From Streptomyces cyaneochromogenes (lineage in GTDB: Bacteria; Actinomycetota; Actinomycetes; Streptomycetales; Streptomycetaceae), in NCBI RefSeq assembly GCF_003963535.1, contig NZ_CP034539.1, positions 9,362,001 to 9,426,000 of the forward strand: DNA of 64,000 nucleotides, written 5' to 3'. The notes under the pieces were generated by a model. That model did no database searches, had not been told where the DNA came from, and was given only the letters and a program-made list of their open reading frames with translations. Below are positions 41,466 through 51,184 of this stretch, piece by piece. Position 1 is the first letter of the stretch. Each line of letters opens with the position of its first letter. The position numbers were made by a program, and so were the translations under genes.

Positions 41466-41497
41466 TGATCGCGCCGCGTGGAGCGCGTGCGCGATCA
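41466..41497 (+). terminator. Hairpin after the TPR protein gene
   Basis: TGATCGCG ... CGCGATCA, 8-bp outer arms with further GCGC pairing in the loop, 17 nt after the stop. The stop itself sits in a short TGACC tandem repeat. Confidence 0.55.
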
Positions 41498-41684
41498 GCG
41501 GCGCCGTCGTCAGCCGTACGACCTGCCGCCACGCGTCGTCTGTCGCGAGCCTGCCGATGGTGGACCTCGGTCACCGAATGGAACAATCCCGGCGGGATCG
41601 CGCCGTACGCACGCCACGGTCCTGTGAGGTTCCGGTCAGGAATCGAGAAGCGCAGTTCTCGTGGTCGTAGCTAGCGTCTGTGTC

Positions 41685-42311
41685 ATGACTTCCATCGCAT
41701 CCGTCACCCTTGAGGTGGCCGACCCCACAGCCGCCGACCGCTTCTACACCACCGCGTTCGAGCTGGGACGCCAGGTACGCCTGCGGGCGTCGGAGACACC
41801 GTCGGCCGGCTTCCGAGGTTTCACGCTGTCGCTCGTGGTGTCCCAGCCGGCCAACGTCAACGCCCTCATCGACGCAGCCGTCGAGGCCGGTGCCGCGACG
41901 CTGAAGCCCGCCAGCAAGTCGCTCTGGGGCTATGGGGGCGTCGTACAGGCACCGGACGGGACGATCTGGCAGGTCGCGTCGTCGTCGAAGAAGGACACCG
42001 GCCCGGCCACCCGGCAGTTCGACGAGCTCGTGCTCCTGCTCGGCGTCGAGGACGTGAAGGCCAGCAAGAAGTTCTACGTCGAGCACGGCCTCACCGTGGC
42101 GAAGAGCTTCGGCGGCAAGTACGTCGAGTTCGCCGCCGAGGCCGATCCCGTCAAGCTCGCGCTGTACAAGCGCAGTGGCCTGGCCAAGGTCGCCGGCATC
42201 TCTCCCGACGGCACCGGATCGCACCGGCTCACGATCGGCAGCGATGCCGAGCCTTTCACCGACCCGGACGGCTTCGCGTGGACCACCGCGTCGGAGACCG
42301 CCTCACTGTGA
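41685..42311 (+). CDS. Glyoxalase/VOC-fold protein
   Basis: A 208-residue protein with two vicinal-oxygen-chelate modules: VTLEVADPTAADRFYTTAF with WGYGGVVQAPDGTIWQVA in the first half, and ELVLLLGVEDVKASKKFYV with FTDPDGFAWTTAS in the second. The usual metal ligands are only partly present (Glu residues but no clear His), so it may bind a ligand rather than act as a lyase. There is no ribosome site before ATG 41685. A TAGCGT -10-like box lies exactly 7 nt upstream, as in the leaderless promoter at 6667, so leaderless expression is plausible. Confidence 0.8.
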   Translation: MTSIASVTLEVADPTAADRFYTTAFELGRQVRLRASETPSAGFRGFTLSLVVSQPANVNALIDAAVEAGAATLKPASKSLWGYGGVVQAPDGTIWQVASSSKKDTGPATRQFDELVLLLGVEDVKASKKFYVEHGLTVAKSFGGKYVEFAAEADPVKLALYKRSGLAKVAGISPDGTGSHRLTIGSDAEPFTDPDGFAWTTASETASL

Positions 42312-42329
42312 ACCGGGTGACGCGGCTGG

Positions 42330-42432
42330 CTGCGGCCCGACGGTGAAGAGCAGGACCACCAGCTTGGACTGGCTGTACGTGGGAATCCTGTCGTACTCGA
42401 CGGTCAGCTCGAGGTTCTCGAAGTGGATACGT
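42330..42432 (-). pseudogene. Fragment of a short-chain dehydrogenase gene
   Basis: About 34 codons on the minus strand read RIHFENLELTVEYDRIPTYS and then QSKLVVLLFTV, which match the active-site strand of retinol-dehydrogenase-like SDRs (YxxxK motif, here YSQSK). A stop lies just upstream and the frame degenerates downstream. No cofactor-binding part remains, so it is an isolated relic. Confidence 0.5.
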
Positions 42433-42736
42433 GGTCAACGCGCGAACCAGAGTTTCAGTGGGACCCGCGCGACCCTCGCCCGGCTCAGAGCCGCTCCAAC
42501 GCCCCGGTGACCATGCTGCGATTCAACCCGGGTGCAACCACCGTCCACGATGTCCCCGGACGTCGCCAAGCGACCACTCCCGCAGAAGCCGCCGCGCACT
42601 TCTCATTCGTCTGACACGTCCGACGTGTATCGGTCCCGCGCCGCTTCCGACTGACCGTCTGTATCAGGCGGGCCTGCTCGACGGCAGAACCCTCAAAAAC
42701 CGCCGACATTCGATCACAAGCGACCAAAGTCCGTCC

Positions 42737-42742
42737 TACAAT
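42737..42742 (+). promoter_or_regulatory. -10-like TACAAT ahead of the FtsX-type permease gene
   Basis: TACAAT sits 72 nt before the GTG start in a locally AT-richer patch. The -35 (TCACAA, 17 nt upstream) is weak. Confidence 0.3.
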
Positions 42743-42813
42743 TCCCTCTTGCACCCACACGCCACCGACGCCGCATCGCGTTCCGGTCCGTGTGGTGGAA
42801 AACGGGGGGTTTG

Positions 42814-45800
42814 GTGAGGCAACGAGCCGTGCCTGCGGGCGTGTTGCGATTAGTCGTGCTGCGAGCGTGGGCGTATCGCGCGCTTCTCGGTGCCGTGCTG
42901 CTGACCGTGCTGCTGACCACGGTCGTGCTGGCCGCGCTCACCGCGTACTCGGGCGCGATAGGCGATGCGGCGCTGCGGAGGTCGCTCGCGGAGCAGCGCA
43001 ACGCTGCCCAGGCCGCTCTGGTGGTCAAGGCCGACGTGCCGGCCGACGAGCGGGAGGCGGCCGACGACGCCGTGCGGGCGGGGGCCCGCACCATCTTCGA
43101 CGGGCTGCCCGTGCGGGTACGTACCCTGCTGCGGTCGGGGCCCTACGCCCTGCCGGGGGCGCTGCGGCCGCCCTCCGAGCGGGACGGAAACCCGAACCTC
43201 ACCTACTTCGCGGCCCTGGACCGCACACAGGTGCGGACCGTCGCCGGGCGGCTCCCCCGTGAGGCGGTGACCGCCGGGCCCATCGAGGCCGCACTGCCGC
43301 AGAGCGCCGCCCGGCGGCTCGGTGTGGCGCCCGGTTCCCGGCTGACCGTCACCGACCGGCTGGACGGCCCGGCGGTGCGCGTGCTGATCACCGGCGTGTA
43401 CCAGCCGGTGGACGTCCGGGCACCCTACTGGCAGTTGGACGACCTGGGCGGCCGCGGCGTGCAGGCGTCGAATTTCATGACGTACGGTCCTCTGCTCACC
43501 GCCGCAGGCGTGCCGGCGTCGGGCCGGGTGAGTGTCGGCGCGTCGGGCTGGCTGGTCTCGGCCGACTACTCCTCGCTGACGACGGAGCGGATCGGCCCGC
43601 TGCGCGAGGCTGCCCGCTCGGGGAGCGCGGAACTGCGCGAGCGCCCGGCGCTCAGCAGTGCGACCAAAGCGGACACCGGGTTGCCCGAGGTACTGGACCG
43701 CGTCGAACGCTCCTTGCTCGTCACGCGTTCCAGCATGCTGATCGTCGCCGGTCAGCTCGGACTGCTCGCGGCATGCGCCCTGTTGCTCATCGCACGGTTG
43801 CTCGACTCCGAGCGCATGGCCGAGACCGGGTTGCTGCGTGCGCGCGGCGCCACCCGGGCACGGCTGGCGGGCTTGGCCGCGTTGGAGGCCCTGCTGATCT
43901 CCGTGCCGGCGGTGGTGGTGGCGCCGCTGGTGTCGGGGCCGTTGACGCGACTGCTGGCCGGGCAGGGTGCCCTGGGCCGGACCGGGGTGCGTGTCGACGT
44001 GTCGGCCGAGGGCCGACTCGAGGTGTGGGCGGTCGCCGCGGGCGTGGCCGCGCTGTGTGCGCTGACCGTGGCTGTCCCGGCGTGGCGGGCGACCTTCGCG
44101 GGCACGTTCGCGGTGCGGGCGGGAGCGCTCCCCGCACCGCTGCGTGCCGGGGCGGATGTCGGGTTGCTCGCTGTGGCCGGTGCCGCTTTCTGGCTGCTCG
44201 GCAGCCAGCAGTCCGGTGCTGTCACCGCCGACCGTGAGGGGGTCCTCGGCGTCGACCCGCTTCTGGTGGTGGCGCCCGCTCTGGTGCTGCTCGCCGGAAC
44301 GGTTCTGGTGCTGCGGCTGCTGCCCTTGCTGGCGCGTGTCGGCGAGCGACTGCTGACCCGCGAGCCCGGGCTGACCGCGGCCATGGTCGGCTGGCAGTTC
44401 AGTCGCCGACCGATGCGGGGAGCGGGTCCGGTGCTGCTCCTGGTCATCTCCGTGGCGCTGGGTGTGGTGGCGATCGGGCAGGACGCGTCCTGGCACCGTT
44501 CCCAGGCCGACCAGGCCGACTTCCGCGCGGGTGCCGAGGTGCGCGTCCTGTCCTCCGGGGGCGGCGGCGTGGGCCGTACAGATGTCTACGCGGACCTCCC
44601 ACACGTGGACGCGGTCGCCCCCGCCGTACGTGACACGGTGTCGCTCTCCGGGAGCCGCGAGGCGACCGTTGTGGCCCTGAACACGACGGAGGCCGCCGGG
44701 ACGGTGCTGGCGCGGCGCGATCTGACGGACGGTCCGTTACTCGCCGGGCTCGCGCCGCGCGGGGCACCCGCGGGCATCGAGGTACCGAAGGGCACCACCC
44801 GGCTCACGCTGACCGCTGCCCTGCACAGCACCACTCCAGGGTCGGAGGCGGACGTCACGCTCACGGTGCGGGACCGCCACGGCACCCCCTACGAGATACC
44901 GTCCGGCAGCCTCGCCGCCGACGGCCGCCCGCACCGGCTGATCCCCGATCTGAACGGCGCCCGGGGCCCGCTGGCCTTGACCGGGCTCCTACTGAGTACG
45001 CCACAGCCGACCGACCGCCCCCACCGGCACCGCCTGGTCCTCGGCGCGCTCACGGCGACAGCCGGCGACGGTGACGTCCGTCAGTTGACCCTGCCGACGA
45101 GGTGGACGACCGCGGTCAAGGCCGACGCGGACGCCGCACCGCCCGACGACGACGCCCGGCCGACCCGTCCCCGGCTCACGTCGACGGCACCCGTCACCAT
45201 GACGTACAGCACCGGGTACCAGATGCCCGGCCTCTCGCCGCCCGCCCTGCCGCTGGAGGTCCGGCTGAAGGTCGCCCAGCCCGCCGCGCCTGAGATCGCC
45301 GCGGTCGCCACCGACCGGTTCCTCGCCGCGTCCGGGGCGCGCCAAGGCCAGCGCGTGCAGGTGACGTTCGGCGGCCGTTCCCTGCCCGTACGCATCGTCC
45401 GCACCGCGAGCGCCCTGCCCACGACGGAAGCCACCACGCACGACGGCGGGGCCCTGCTGGTCGATCTCCGGGCCGTCAACCAGGTGCTGCAGGCCCGCGA
45501 CGGAACCAGCCTTGAGCCCACCGAGTGGTGGCTGAGCACGGCCGCGCCCGGCGCCACCGCGGCGGCCGTGCGCGCCCTGCCCGACGTCGATCCGGAGCAG
45601 GTGACGGTGCGCGACGAGATAGCGGCGGAACTGCGCGACGACCCGTTCGGGGCCGCCCCGGAAGCAGCGCTGATCGCGGCGGCAGCGGTGACGGTGCTCT
45701 TCGCCGCGCTCGGCTTCGCGGTGAGCGCGGCAGGGGCGATGCGCACCCGGGACGGTGAGTTCGCCGTGCTGCGCGCCCTGGGAACACCGCGCCGTCGGCT

Positions 45801-46077
45801 GGCCCGCCTGGTCGCCGTGGAGCACGGCGTACTGGTGGCCCTGGCGCTGCTGGTCGGCACGGTCCTGGGCACGGTGCTGACACACGCGCTGGTTCCCCTC
45901 GTCGTCCTGACCGGGCAGGCCACCCGACCGCTCCCACCGGTCCTGGTCGAACTCCCGCTCCCGCGTCTGACCGCCCTGCTGGCGGCCCTCGCGGCGGGCC
46001 CCGCCCTCGTGACCGTGGCCCTCGCCCTGCGGCGGGCGAAGCCCGTGATGGCTCTCAGGGACGAGGTGACACAGTGA
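42814..46077 (+). CDS. FtsX-like ABC permease (large, first of pair)
   Basis: A 1087-residue membrane protein. The GTG at 42814 follows a GGGGGG run and begins VRQRAVPAGVLRLVVLRAWA; the GTG at 42790 is less well placed. One N-terminal helix precedes a large extracellular domain. A first FtsX core follows (about 310-440: LLIARLLDSERMAETGLLRA), several helices, a second long extracellular domain, and a second FtsX core at the end (MRTRDGEFAVLRALGTPRRR). This is the duplicated MacB/LolC-like layout of actinobacterial exporters, which move lipids, peptides or act in envelope mechanics. It overlaps the next permease by 4 nt and forms an operon with the ATPase at 48923. Substrate unknown. Confidence 0.85.
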   Translation: MRQRAVPAGVLRLVVLRAWAYRALLGAVLLTVLLTTVVLAALTAYSGAIGDAALRRSLAEQRNAAQAALVVKADVPADEREAADDAVRAGARTIFDGLPVRVRTLLRSGPYALPGALRPPSERDGNPNLTYFAALDRTQVRTVAGRLPREAVTAGPIEAALPQSAARRLGVAPGSRLTVTDRLDGPAVRVLITGVYQPVDVRAPYWQLDDLGGRGVQASNFMTYGPLLTAAGVPASGRVSVGASGWLVSADYSSLTTERIGPLREAARSGSAELRERPALSSATKADTGLPEVLDRVERSLLVTRSSMLIVAGQLGLLAACALLLIARLLDSERMAETGLLRARGATRARLAGLAALEALLISVPAVVVAPLVSGPLTRLLAGQGALGRTGVRVDVSAEGRLEVWAVAAGVAALCALTVAVPAWRATFAGTFAVRAGALPAPLRAGADVGLLAVAGAAFWLLGSQQSGAVTADREGVLGVDPLLVVAPALVLLAGTVLVLRLLPLLARVGERLLTREPGLTAAMVGWQFSRRPMRGAGPVLLLVISVALGVVAIGQDASWHRSQADQADFRAGAEVRVLSSGGGGVGRTDVYADLPHVDAVAPAVRDTVSLSGSREATVVALNTTEAAGTVLARRDLTDGPLLAGLAPRGAPAGIEVPKGTTRLTLTAALHSTTPGSEADVTLTVRDRHGTPYEIPSGSLAADGRPHRLIPDLNGARGPLALTGLLLSTPQPTDRPHRHRLVLGALTATAGDGDVRQLTLPTRWTTAVKADADAAPPDDDARPTRPRLTSTAPVTMTYSTGYQMPGLSPPALPLEVRLKVAQPAAPEIAAVATDRFLAASGARQGQRVQVTFGGRSLPVRIVRTASALPTTEATTHDGGALLVDLRAVNQVLQARDGTSLEPTEWWLSTAAPGATAAAVRALPDVDPEQVTVRDEIAAELRDDPFGAAPEAALIAAAAVTVLFAALGFAVSAAGAMRTRDGEFAVLRALGTPRRRLARLVAVEHGVLVALALLVGTVLGTVLTHALVPLVVLTGQATRPLPPVLVELPLPRLTALLAALAAGPALVTVALALRRAKPVMALRDEVTQ

Positions 46078-48848
46078 CCACGCAGCCGGTGCCCCCGCAG
46101 GACGGGGGGACGAAGGCGGTGCCACCGCATGTACACGCCGGCTTACGGACCCGGCTGAGAGCCTTCGCCGGTACGTCCGTGGCCCTCGCGCTCCTGGTGG
46201 CCGTGACCGCCGCGCTGGCCGCGGCGTACCCCCGTGCCGTCGACCGGTACGGGGACGCGGGGCTGCGCCGGGCGGTCGAGCAGGCCCAACCCGACCGGAC
46301 GACCGTGCAGTTGGAGGTCCCGCTGCCCTGGATGGACACGGTCGAGGAGATGGAGGCTGCCCTGCGCGTCGGTCCGCTGACCGCGGCCCGGGCCAAAATT
46401 CTCGCCACCGCCGAGGCGCCGCTGGTTCCCGACCCCGCGCAGTCGGCCTACGGCGTGCGCACGACCGTCCCCCTGGAAGCGTCCGATCCCTGGCTTCCCC
46501 GGCCCGCCGGCCTGCCCACTCAACTGGTGCTCGCCGCCCAGCAGGACCTGGCCTCCCACGCCCGGCTCAGTGCGGGCCGTCTGCCGCGCACCACGGGCGC
46601 ACCGGTGACCGCGGCGACCGCGCAGCTCGAGGCAGCCGTCACCGTGGACACCGCCCGCACGCTCGACATCCGGGTGGGCTCGGTGATCCACGTACCGGGC
46701 TCGGAGCACGCCCCGCTCGCCGTCCGGGTCACCGGAATCGTCGTGCCGCGCGCCCCCGAGGGCGCCTACTGGTCGGCACTGCCGGTGCTGCGCACCCCCT
46801 CGCTGAGCCGCGATCCCGAGCTTTTGCCGACGGACGTCCACTGGCTCGGTGGCCTGCTGCTCGCCGCCGATGCCGGCCCGGCCCTCCTGGGCACCCCCGG
46901 CCGCCCGCACCGGTACTGGAATGTGGCCCCCGACGTCGCCGGCCTGCGCGGCCACGATCTCGACCGTCTGGCGTCCGCCGTAGCCGCCCTGGAGTCGGGG
47001 CCTGGAGTGCAGCGGCTGCGGGAGGTCGTCGACGGGAGCCTGGATGCCCAGACGCATCTCGACGAGGTTCTCGCGGACCATGCCCGACTACGGTCGGGGA
47101 TCGACTCGTTGCTTCTCCTCGCCGCCGTCGGGACCGGCAGCCTCGCCCTGATCGTCCTGGCGATGGCCGGCGGCGTGGCAGCCGATCGCCGACACGCGGA
47201 GCTGGCCCTGCTGCGTGCCCGCGGCGCCTCACTGTCCGGCCTGGCCGTTCGGCTGCTGGCGGAGACGGCGGTGGTGGCCGTGCCGGCCGGCGCCCTCGGA
47301 CTGACCGCCGCACTGCTCGTCCTGCCCGATGCCCGCACCGCACCCGCCCTCGCCGCCGCCCTCGCCGTCACCCTGTTCGCCTGTGGCGCGCTCCCGCTGC
47401 GCGCCGTGGTGGCGCACCGCACGGTACGGATGCACGACGGGCGGGAGGACCTCACCACCGCCCGGCCGTCGCGGCGCCGAACGGTGGCGGAACTGACGGT
47501 CGTGGTCATCGCGTCGGGGGCGGTCGCCGTACTGCGCCGACAGGGATCCGGCAGCACCGGGCTGGTGGCCGCCGCCCCCCTGCTGACGGGCATGGTCGCG
47601 GCTCTGCTGCTGGCACGCCTGCACCCCCTGCCGCTGCGTGCGCTGAGCAAGGCGACCACCCGCATGCGGGGCCTGGTGATTCCGCTGTCGCTCGCCCAGG
47701 TGGCTCGTGCCCCCGGCTTCGCCGTGCTGCCCCTGCTCGCCCTGCTCAGCGCCCTGACCACGGCCGCGTTCGGCGGCTCGGTCCTGGCAGGGGTCACGGC
47801 GGCCCGCGACCAGGCCGCGCTCCTCCACGTCGGCGCCGACGGCCGCATCGAGGCCACCACCGCTGAACTCCCTCGTGCCCTGCCCGACCGAGTACGCCGA
47901 CTGCCCGGCGTACGGGACATGACGGAAGTAAGCGTCACCGACGAGGCGCAGCCCTCACTGGGCAGCCAGCCGGTACCGCTGGCGGGTGTGGACCCTGACG
48001 CCTATGCGGACCTGTCGCACCACACGGGACTGGGTCCGTTCGACGCGGCGAGCCTCCGGCAGGCGGACGCCGGTACGACGGGCAGCGCCGACCGGCCCCT
48101 GCCCGCGCTGGCCTCAACTCGCGTGGCCGACGAGTACGGCACCGAGCCCTACCCCGTCCTGCTCCCGGACGGCACCTCCGTCACTGTCCGGATCGTCCTG
48201 GTCCGAGACCACACCCCGGCAGTGCTCGGTGACGACTTCCTGATCGTGGACCGCGCCGGCCTTCCCCGCGGCGCGGCGCGTACGACGACCCTGCTGCTGA
48301 CCGGTGACGCCTTGAACGGCCGGGCGCTGCGCTCGGCGGCGGAAAGCACGGCGGCGGCCGTCCAACTGCGCGCCGAGGAACGCACGCGGCACGTCGAATC
48401 ACCGCTGCAGTCCGGCGCGGAACGCCTGTACGGTGTCGCGGTCGCCGCGGGCGCCGGGTTCGCGGTCCTCGCGCTCGTGCTGACCGTGCTGCGCACCGCG
48501 CCCGAACGCGGCGCTCTGCTCGCCCGGTTGCGCACGATGGGCATGACCCGGGCCCAGGGCCGCCGACTTCTGGTCCTCACCGCCCTCCCACAGGCGTTCC
48601 TGGCCGCGGCCGGCGGCATGCTGACCGGCTGGGTCGGCATTCACCTGCTCTCGCCCGGCATCGACCTCACGACCATCGCCCTGGCCTCCCCGTCCGCTCT
48701 CGAGGGGGCCGTGCTGCGCACCGATCCGCTCTCGCTCGCGGTTCCGGCGCTCACCGTGCTGCTCCTGTCCATCGGTGTGCCCGCCGGCCAGGCCTGGTGG
48801 ACCAGCCGACGTGGCTCGGTGCGCGAACTGAGGCTGGGTGACAACTAG
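46074..48848 (+). CDS. FtsX-like ABC permease (second of pair)
   Basis: A 924-residue membrane protein starting with GTG inside the stop of the preceding gene (GTGA overlap). It has the same plan: one N-terminal helix, an extracellular domain, a core with ADRRHAELALLRARGASLSG, a middle set of helices, a second outside domain and a closing FtsX core (RTAPERGALLARLRTMGMTR). It should form a heterodimer with the product of the gene before it, powered by the ATPase encoded 74 nt downstream. Confidence 0.85.
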   Translation: MTTQPVPPQDGGTKAVPPHVHAGLRTRLRAFAGTSVALALLVAVTAALAAAYPRAVDRYGDAGLRRAVEQAQPDRTTVQLEVPLPWMDTVEEMEAALRVGPLTAARAKILATAEAPLVPDPAQSAYGVRTTVPLEASDPWLPRPAGLPTQLVLAAQQDLASHARLSAGRLPRTTGAPVTAATAQLEAAVTVDTARTLDIRVGSVIHVPGSEHAPLAVRVTGIVVPRAPEGAYWSALPVLRTPSLSRDPELLPTDVHWLGGLLLAADAGPALLGTPGRPHRYWNVAPDVAGLRGHDLDRLASAVAALESGPGVQRLREVVDGSLDAQTHLDEVLADHARLRSGIDSLLLLAAVGTGSLALIVLAMAGGVAADRRHAELALLRARGASLSGLAVRLLAETAVVAVPAGALGLTAALLVLPDARTAPALAAALAVTLFACGALPLRAVVAHRTVRMHDGREDLTTARPSRRRTVAELTVVVIASGAVAVLRRQGSGSTGLVAAAPLLTGMVAALLLARLHPLPLRALSKATTRMRGLVIPLSLAQVARAPGFAVLPLLALLSALTTAAFGGSVLAGVTAARDQAALLHVGADGRIEATTAELPRALPDRVRRLPGVRDMTEVSVTDEAQPSLGSQPVPLAGVDPDAYADLSHHTGLGPFDAASLRQADAGTTGSADRPLPALASTRVADEYGTEPYPVLLPDGTSVTVRIVLVRDHTPAVLGDDFLIVDRAGLPRGAARTTTLLLTGDALNGRALRSAAESTAAAVQLRAEERTRHVESPLQSGAERLYGVAVAAGAGFAVLALVLTVLRTAPERGALLARLRTMGMTRAQGRRLLVLTALPQAFLAAAGGMLTGWVGIHLLSPGIDLTTIALASPSALEGAVLRTDPLSLAVPALTVLLLSIGVPAGQAWWTSRRGSVRELRLGDN

Positions 48849-48922
48849 ACAGTGAGCAGAGTCCTGAGACCAAGCCCTCTCCGGCACCGGCCCGTGCCCC
48901 TCCGACCGCCCAGGAGCAGCCG

Positions 48923-49918
48923 ATGACCAGCAGCCCGACCTTCCACGAGCTCGCCGACCGTGCCCTCGCCGCGCGCAACGCCGCTGCCTACGGTCACGAC
49001 GCCCTGATCACCTGCGACCGGCTGGTACGGATCTTCGCTGCGGACGGCGTGGAGGTCCAGGCACTGCAAGGCCTCGATCTCCTCGTCCGCAAGGGCGAGC
49101 TCATGGCCCTGGTCGGCGCCTCCGGCAGCGGCAAGTCCACCCTCATGAACATCCTGGCCGGACTGGACAAACCCACCGCCGGCGCGACCCGTGTCGCCGA
49201 CCACGACCTGGTCACGATGTCCTCCAAGGAACGACTCGCCTACCGTCGCAAGACCGTCGGCTTCGTCCGGCAGCAGACCTCCCACAATCTCCTGCCCTAT
49301 CTCACCGCCGCACAGAACGTAGCCCTGCCCCTGCAGTTGGCTCGCGCCCGAGGCCGGCGCCGAACCTGGGGCAATCGCGTCATGGAACTCCTCGACCTGC
49401 TGGACGTAGCCGATTGCCGCGACCGTCGGCCGCACCAGATGTCCGGCGGCCAGCAGCAGCGCGTCGCCCTCGCCGTCGCCCTCGCCAACGATCCCGCGGT
49501 CCTGCTCGCCGATGAGCCCACCGGCGAACTCGACTCCCACACCGCCGAACAGGTCTTCGCCGCGTTCCGCACCGCCAACGAGGAGTTGGGGACCACCATC
49601 GTGATCGTCACGCACGATCAGTCCGTTGCCGGAGAGGTCCGCCGTACGGTCGCCATCCGGGACGGCCGCACGGCGACGGAAGTCCTGCGCCACAGCGAAG
49701 TCGACTCCGCCACCGGCCAGGAGAACCTTGTAGCCCGCGAATACGCCATGCTCGACCGGGCCGGCCGCCTCCAACTCCCCGCCGAGTACACCCGGGCCCT
49801 GGGGATGCGCGACCGCGTCGCTCTGGAACTGGAACCCGACCACATCGCCGTCCGCCCGGACGACGCCCGCAACGGCCGTCACGGCCAGGGCTCAGCCGAG
49901 GAACAGCCGAGGATCTGA
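48923..49918 (+). CDS. ABC ATPase of the FtsX-type exporter with C-terminal AbrB-like tail
   Basis: A 331-residue LolD/MacB-class ATPase. Walker A is ALVGASGSGKSTL (about 62-74), a Q-loop FVRQQTSHNLLP follows, signature MSGGQQQRVAL, Walker B VLLADEPTGELDSH and the switch His in VTHDQSV. Most relatives end near residue 240. Here about 60 further residues include AMLDRAGRLQLPAEYTRALG and DRVALELEPDHIAVRP, which read like a SpoVT/AbrB swapped-hairpin half. That could mediate dimerisation or tie the transporter to gene regulation. The third gene of the permease operon, 74 nt after the second permease. Confidence 0.88.
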   Translation: MTSSPTFHELADRALAARNAAAYGHDALITCDRLVRIFAADGVEVQALQGLDLLVRKGELMALVGASGSGKSTLMNILAGLDKPTAGATRVADHDLVTMSSKERLAYRRKTVGFVRQQTSHNLLPYLTAAQNVALPLQLARARGRRRTWGNRVMELLDLLDVADCRDRRPHQMSGGQQQRVALAVALANDPAVLLADEPTGELDSHTAEQVFAAFRTANEELGTTIVIVTHDQSVAGEVRRTVAIRDGRTATEVLRHSEVDSATGQENLVAREYAMLDRAGRLQLPAEYTRALGMRDRVALELEPDHIAVRPDDARNGRHGQGSAEEQPRI

Positions 49919-50002
49919 GAGGAACCGAGTACGTCCGGTCCGCCTACTCCGACGTGGCCTGATGCCGGATCCCGCGTCTGCGGTGTGATGGGGACGACTG
50001 GC

Positions 50003-50695
50003 CTAGGATTCGGCGATCTCGCCGTCCTTCAGCTCCAGCACACGATCGGCGAGGTCGAGAAGTGTCGTGTCATGGGTGGCCACGAGAGCCGTGATCCGCT
50101 CGCTGCGGACGACGGCGCGCAGCAGTTCCATCACGGAGTGCCCGGTCTCCGCGTCCAACTGGCCGGTCGGCTCGTCGGCGATGAGAATCGAGGGACTGTT
50201 GGCCAAGGCGCGGGCGATGGCGACCCGCTGGCGCTGCCCGCCCGACAACTCACCCGGGCGCTGCGCGGCATGGTCCGCGAGCCCCACGAGGGACAGCAGC
50301 AGTTCGACGCGCTCCCGCCGCTCGCGCGGGTCCGCCCTGCGCAACCGCAGTGGTACGCCCACGTTTTCGGCAGCCGTGAGGATGGGGATGAGCCCGAACG
50401 ACTGGAAGACGAAGCCGATGCGCTCCCGTCGCAGCGCGAGGAGGGCGTCCTCACCCTGGTCCCGAAGGTGCAGCCCGTCGATGGTGACACGTCCGCTGTC
50501 CGGTTCGTCCAGACCACCCACGATGTTGAGCAAAGTGGTCTTGCCCGAGCCCGAGCGTCCCTTGAGAGCGACGAGTTCCCCCCGAGGGACCTCGAAGGAA
50601 ACGCCCCGCAGGGCATGAACGGCGCTGACGCCTCGACCGTACGACTTGTGCACGTCCGCCACCCGCAGCATGGCTGCGGTCATCGCCTGGCCCAT
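50003..50695 (-). CDS. ABC ATPase, LolD/MacB class
   Basis: A 230-residue ATPase convergent with the permease operon. Walker A ALKGRSGSGKTTLLN (about 40-54), Q-loop FVFQSFGLIP, signature LSGGQRQRVAI, Walker B ILIADEPTGQLDAE and switch His VATHDTTLL are all intact. Of three possible in-frame Met starts (50695, 50683, 50671) I give the longest; none has a strong ribosome site. With no permease on its own strand it could serve as a second ATPase for the FtsX pair encoded at 42.8-48.8 kb. Confidence 0.85.
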   Translation of the reverse strand: MGQAMTAAMLRVADVHKSYGRGVSAVHALRGVSFEVPRGELVALKGRSGSGKTTLLNIVGGLDEPDSGRVTIDGLHLRDQGEDALLALRRERIGFVFQSFGLIPILTAAENVGVPLRLRRADPRERRERVELLLSLVGLADHAAQRPGELSGGQRQRVAIARALANSPSILIADEPTGQLDAETGHSVMELLRAVVRSERITALVATHDTTLLDLADRVLELKDGEIAES

Positions 50696-50789
50696 CACGC
50701 CCCCGTATGCTCCGCTGTTTCCGCAGTGCGCCAGCATCTCACCCGGCAGAACAACCGGCAAAGCATGATGCGCTGCGGCGCTTCCGTTC

Positions 50790-51095
50790 TCACGTGTCGG
50801 ATTCTCCGGCGAGTGACGGTGTGTCAAGGAAGCGGGTGCCTCGGTGGGGCATGTCGACGACGGCCTCTCGGCCGCAGGCGCTTGGGAGTTGTGCCAGGGC
50901 GAGTTGGACGGTCGCGATGTGTGAGCGGGTGAGGCCGAAGGCCTTGTTCCAGGCCGCGATGGCCTCCTGCTTCTCGGAGGGGGCGAGCACCGGTACAACG
51001 CCGAAGCCGACGATGCCGCTGCTCTCGGCGACCGGACCGGCTCTCGCCGGCCAGGTCGCACTCGATGGTGGTGACGGTTCGGGGGCGCTGCGCAT
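50790..51095 (-). CDS. Small hypothetical protein, possibly a fragment
   Basis: About 101 codons from an ATG at 51095. The middle reads like real coding sequence (APSEKQEAIAAWNKAFGLTR, then IATVQLALAQLP) while the start and end are Ser/Pro rich and poorly formed. No family recognised. It sits at the edge of the low-GC island and may be a relic of that element. Confidence 0.3.
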   Translation of the reverse strand: MRSAPEPSPPSSATWPARAGPVAESSGIVGFGVVPVLAPSEKQEAIAAWNKAFGLTRSHIATVQLALAQLPSACGREAVVDMPHRGTRFLDTPSLAGESDT

Positions 51096-51184
51096 CCAGA
51101 TGAGCCGCTTCTGCAAAGCTGGAATCCCGCTATTTCCTCAAGCGCGCCCAGACCCCGCTTCGCTAAGATTCCACAGGGAAAATC

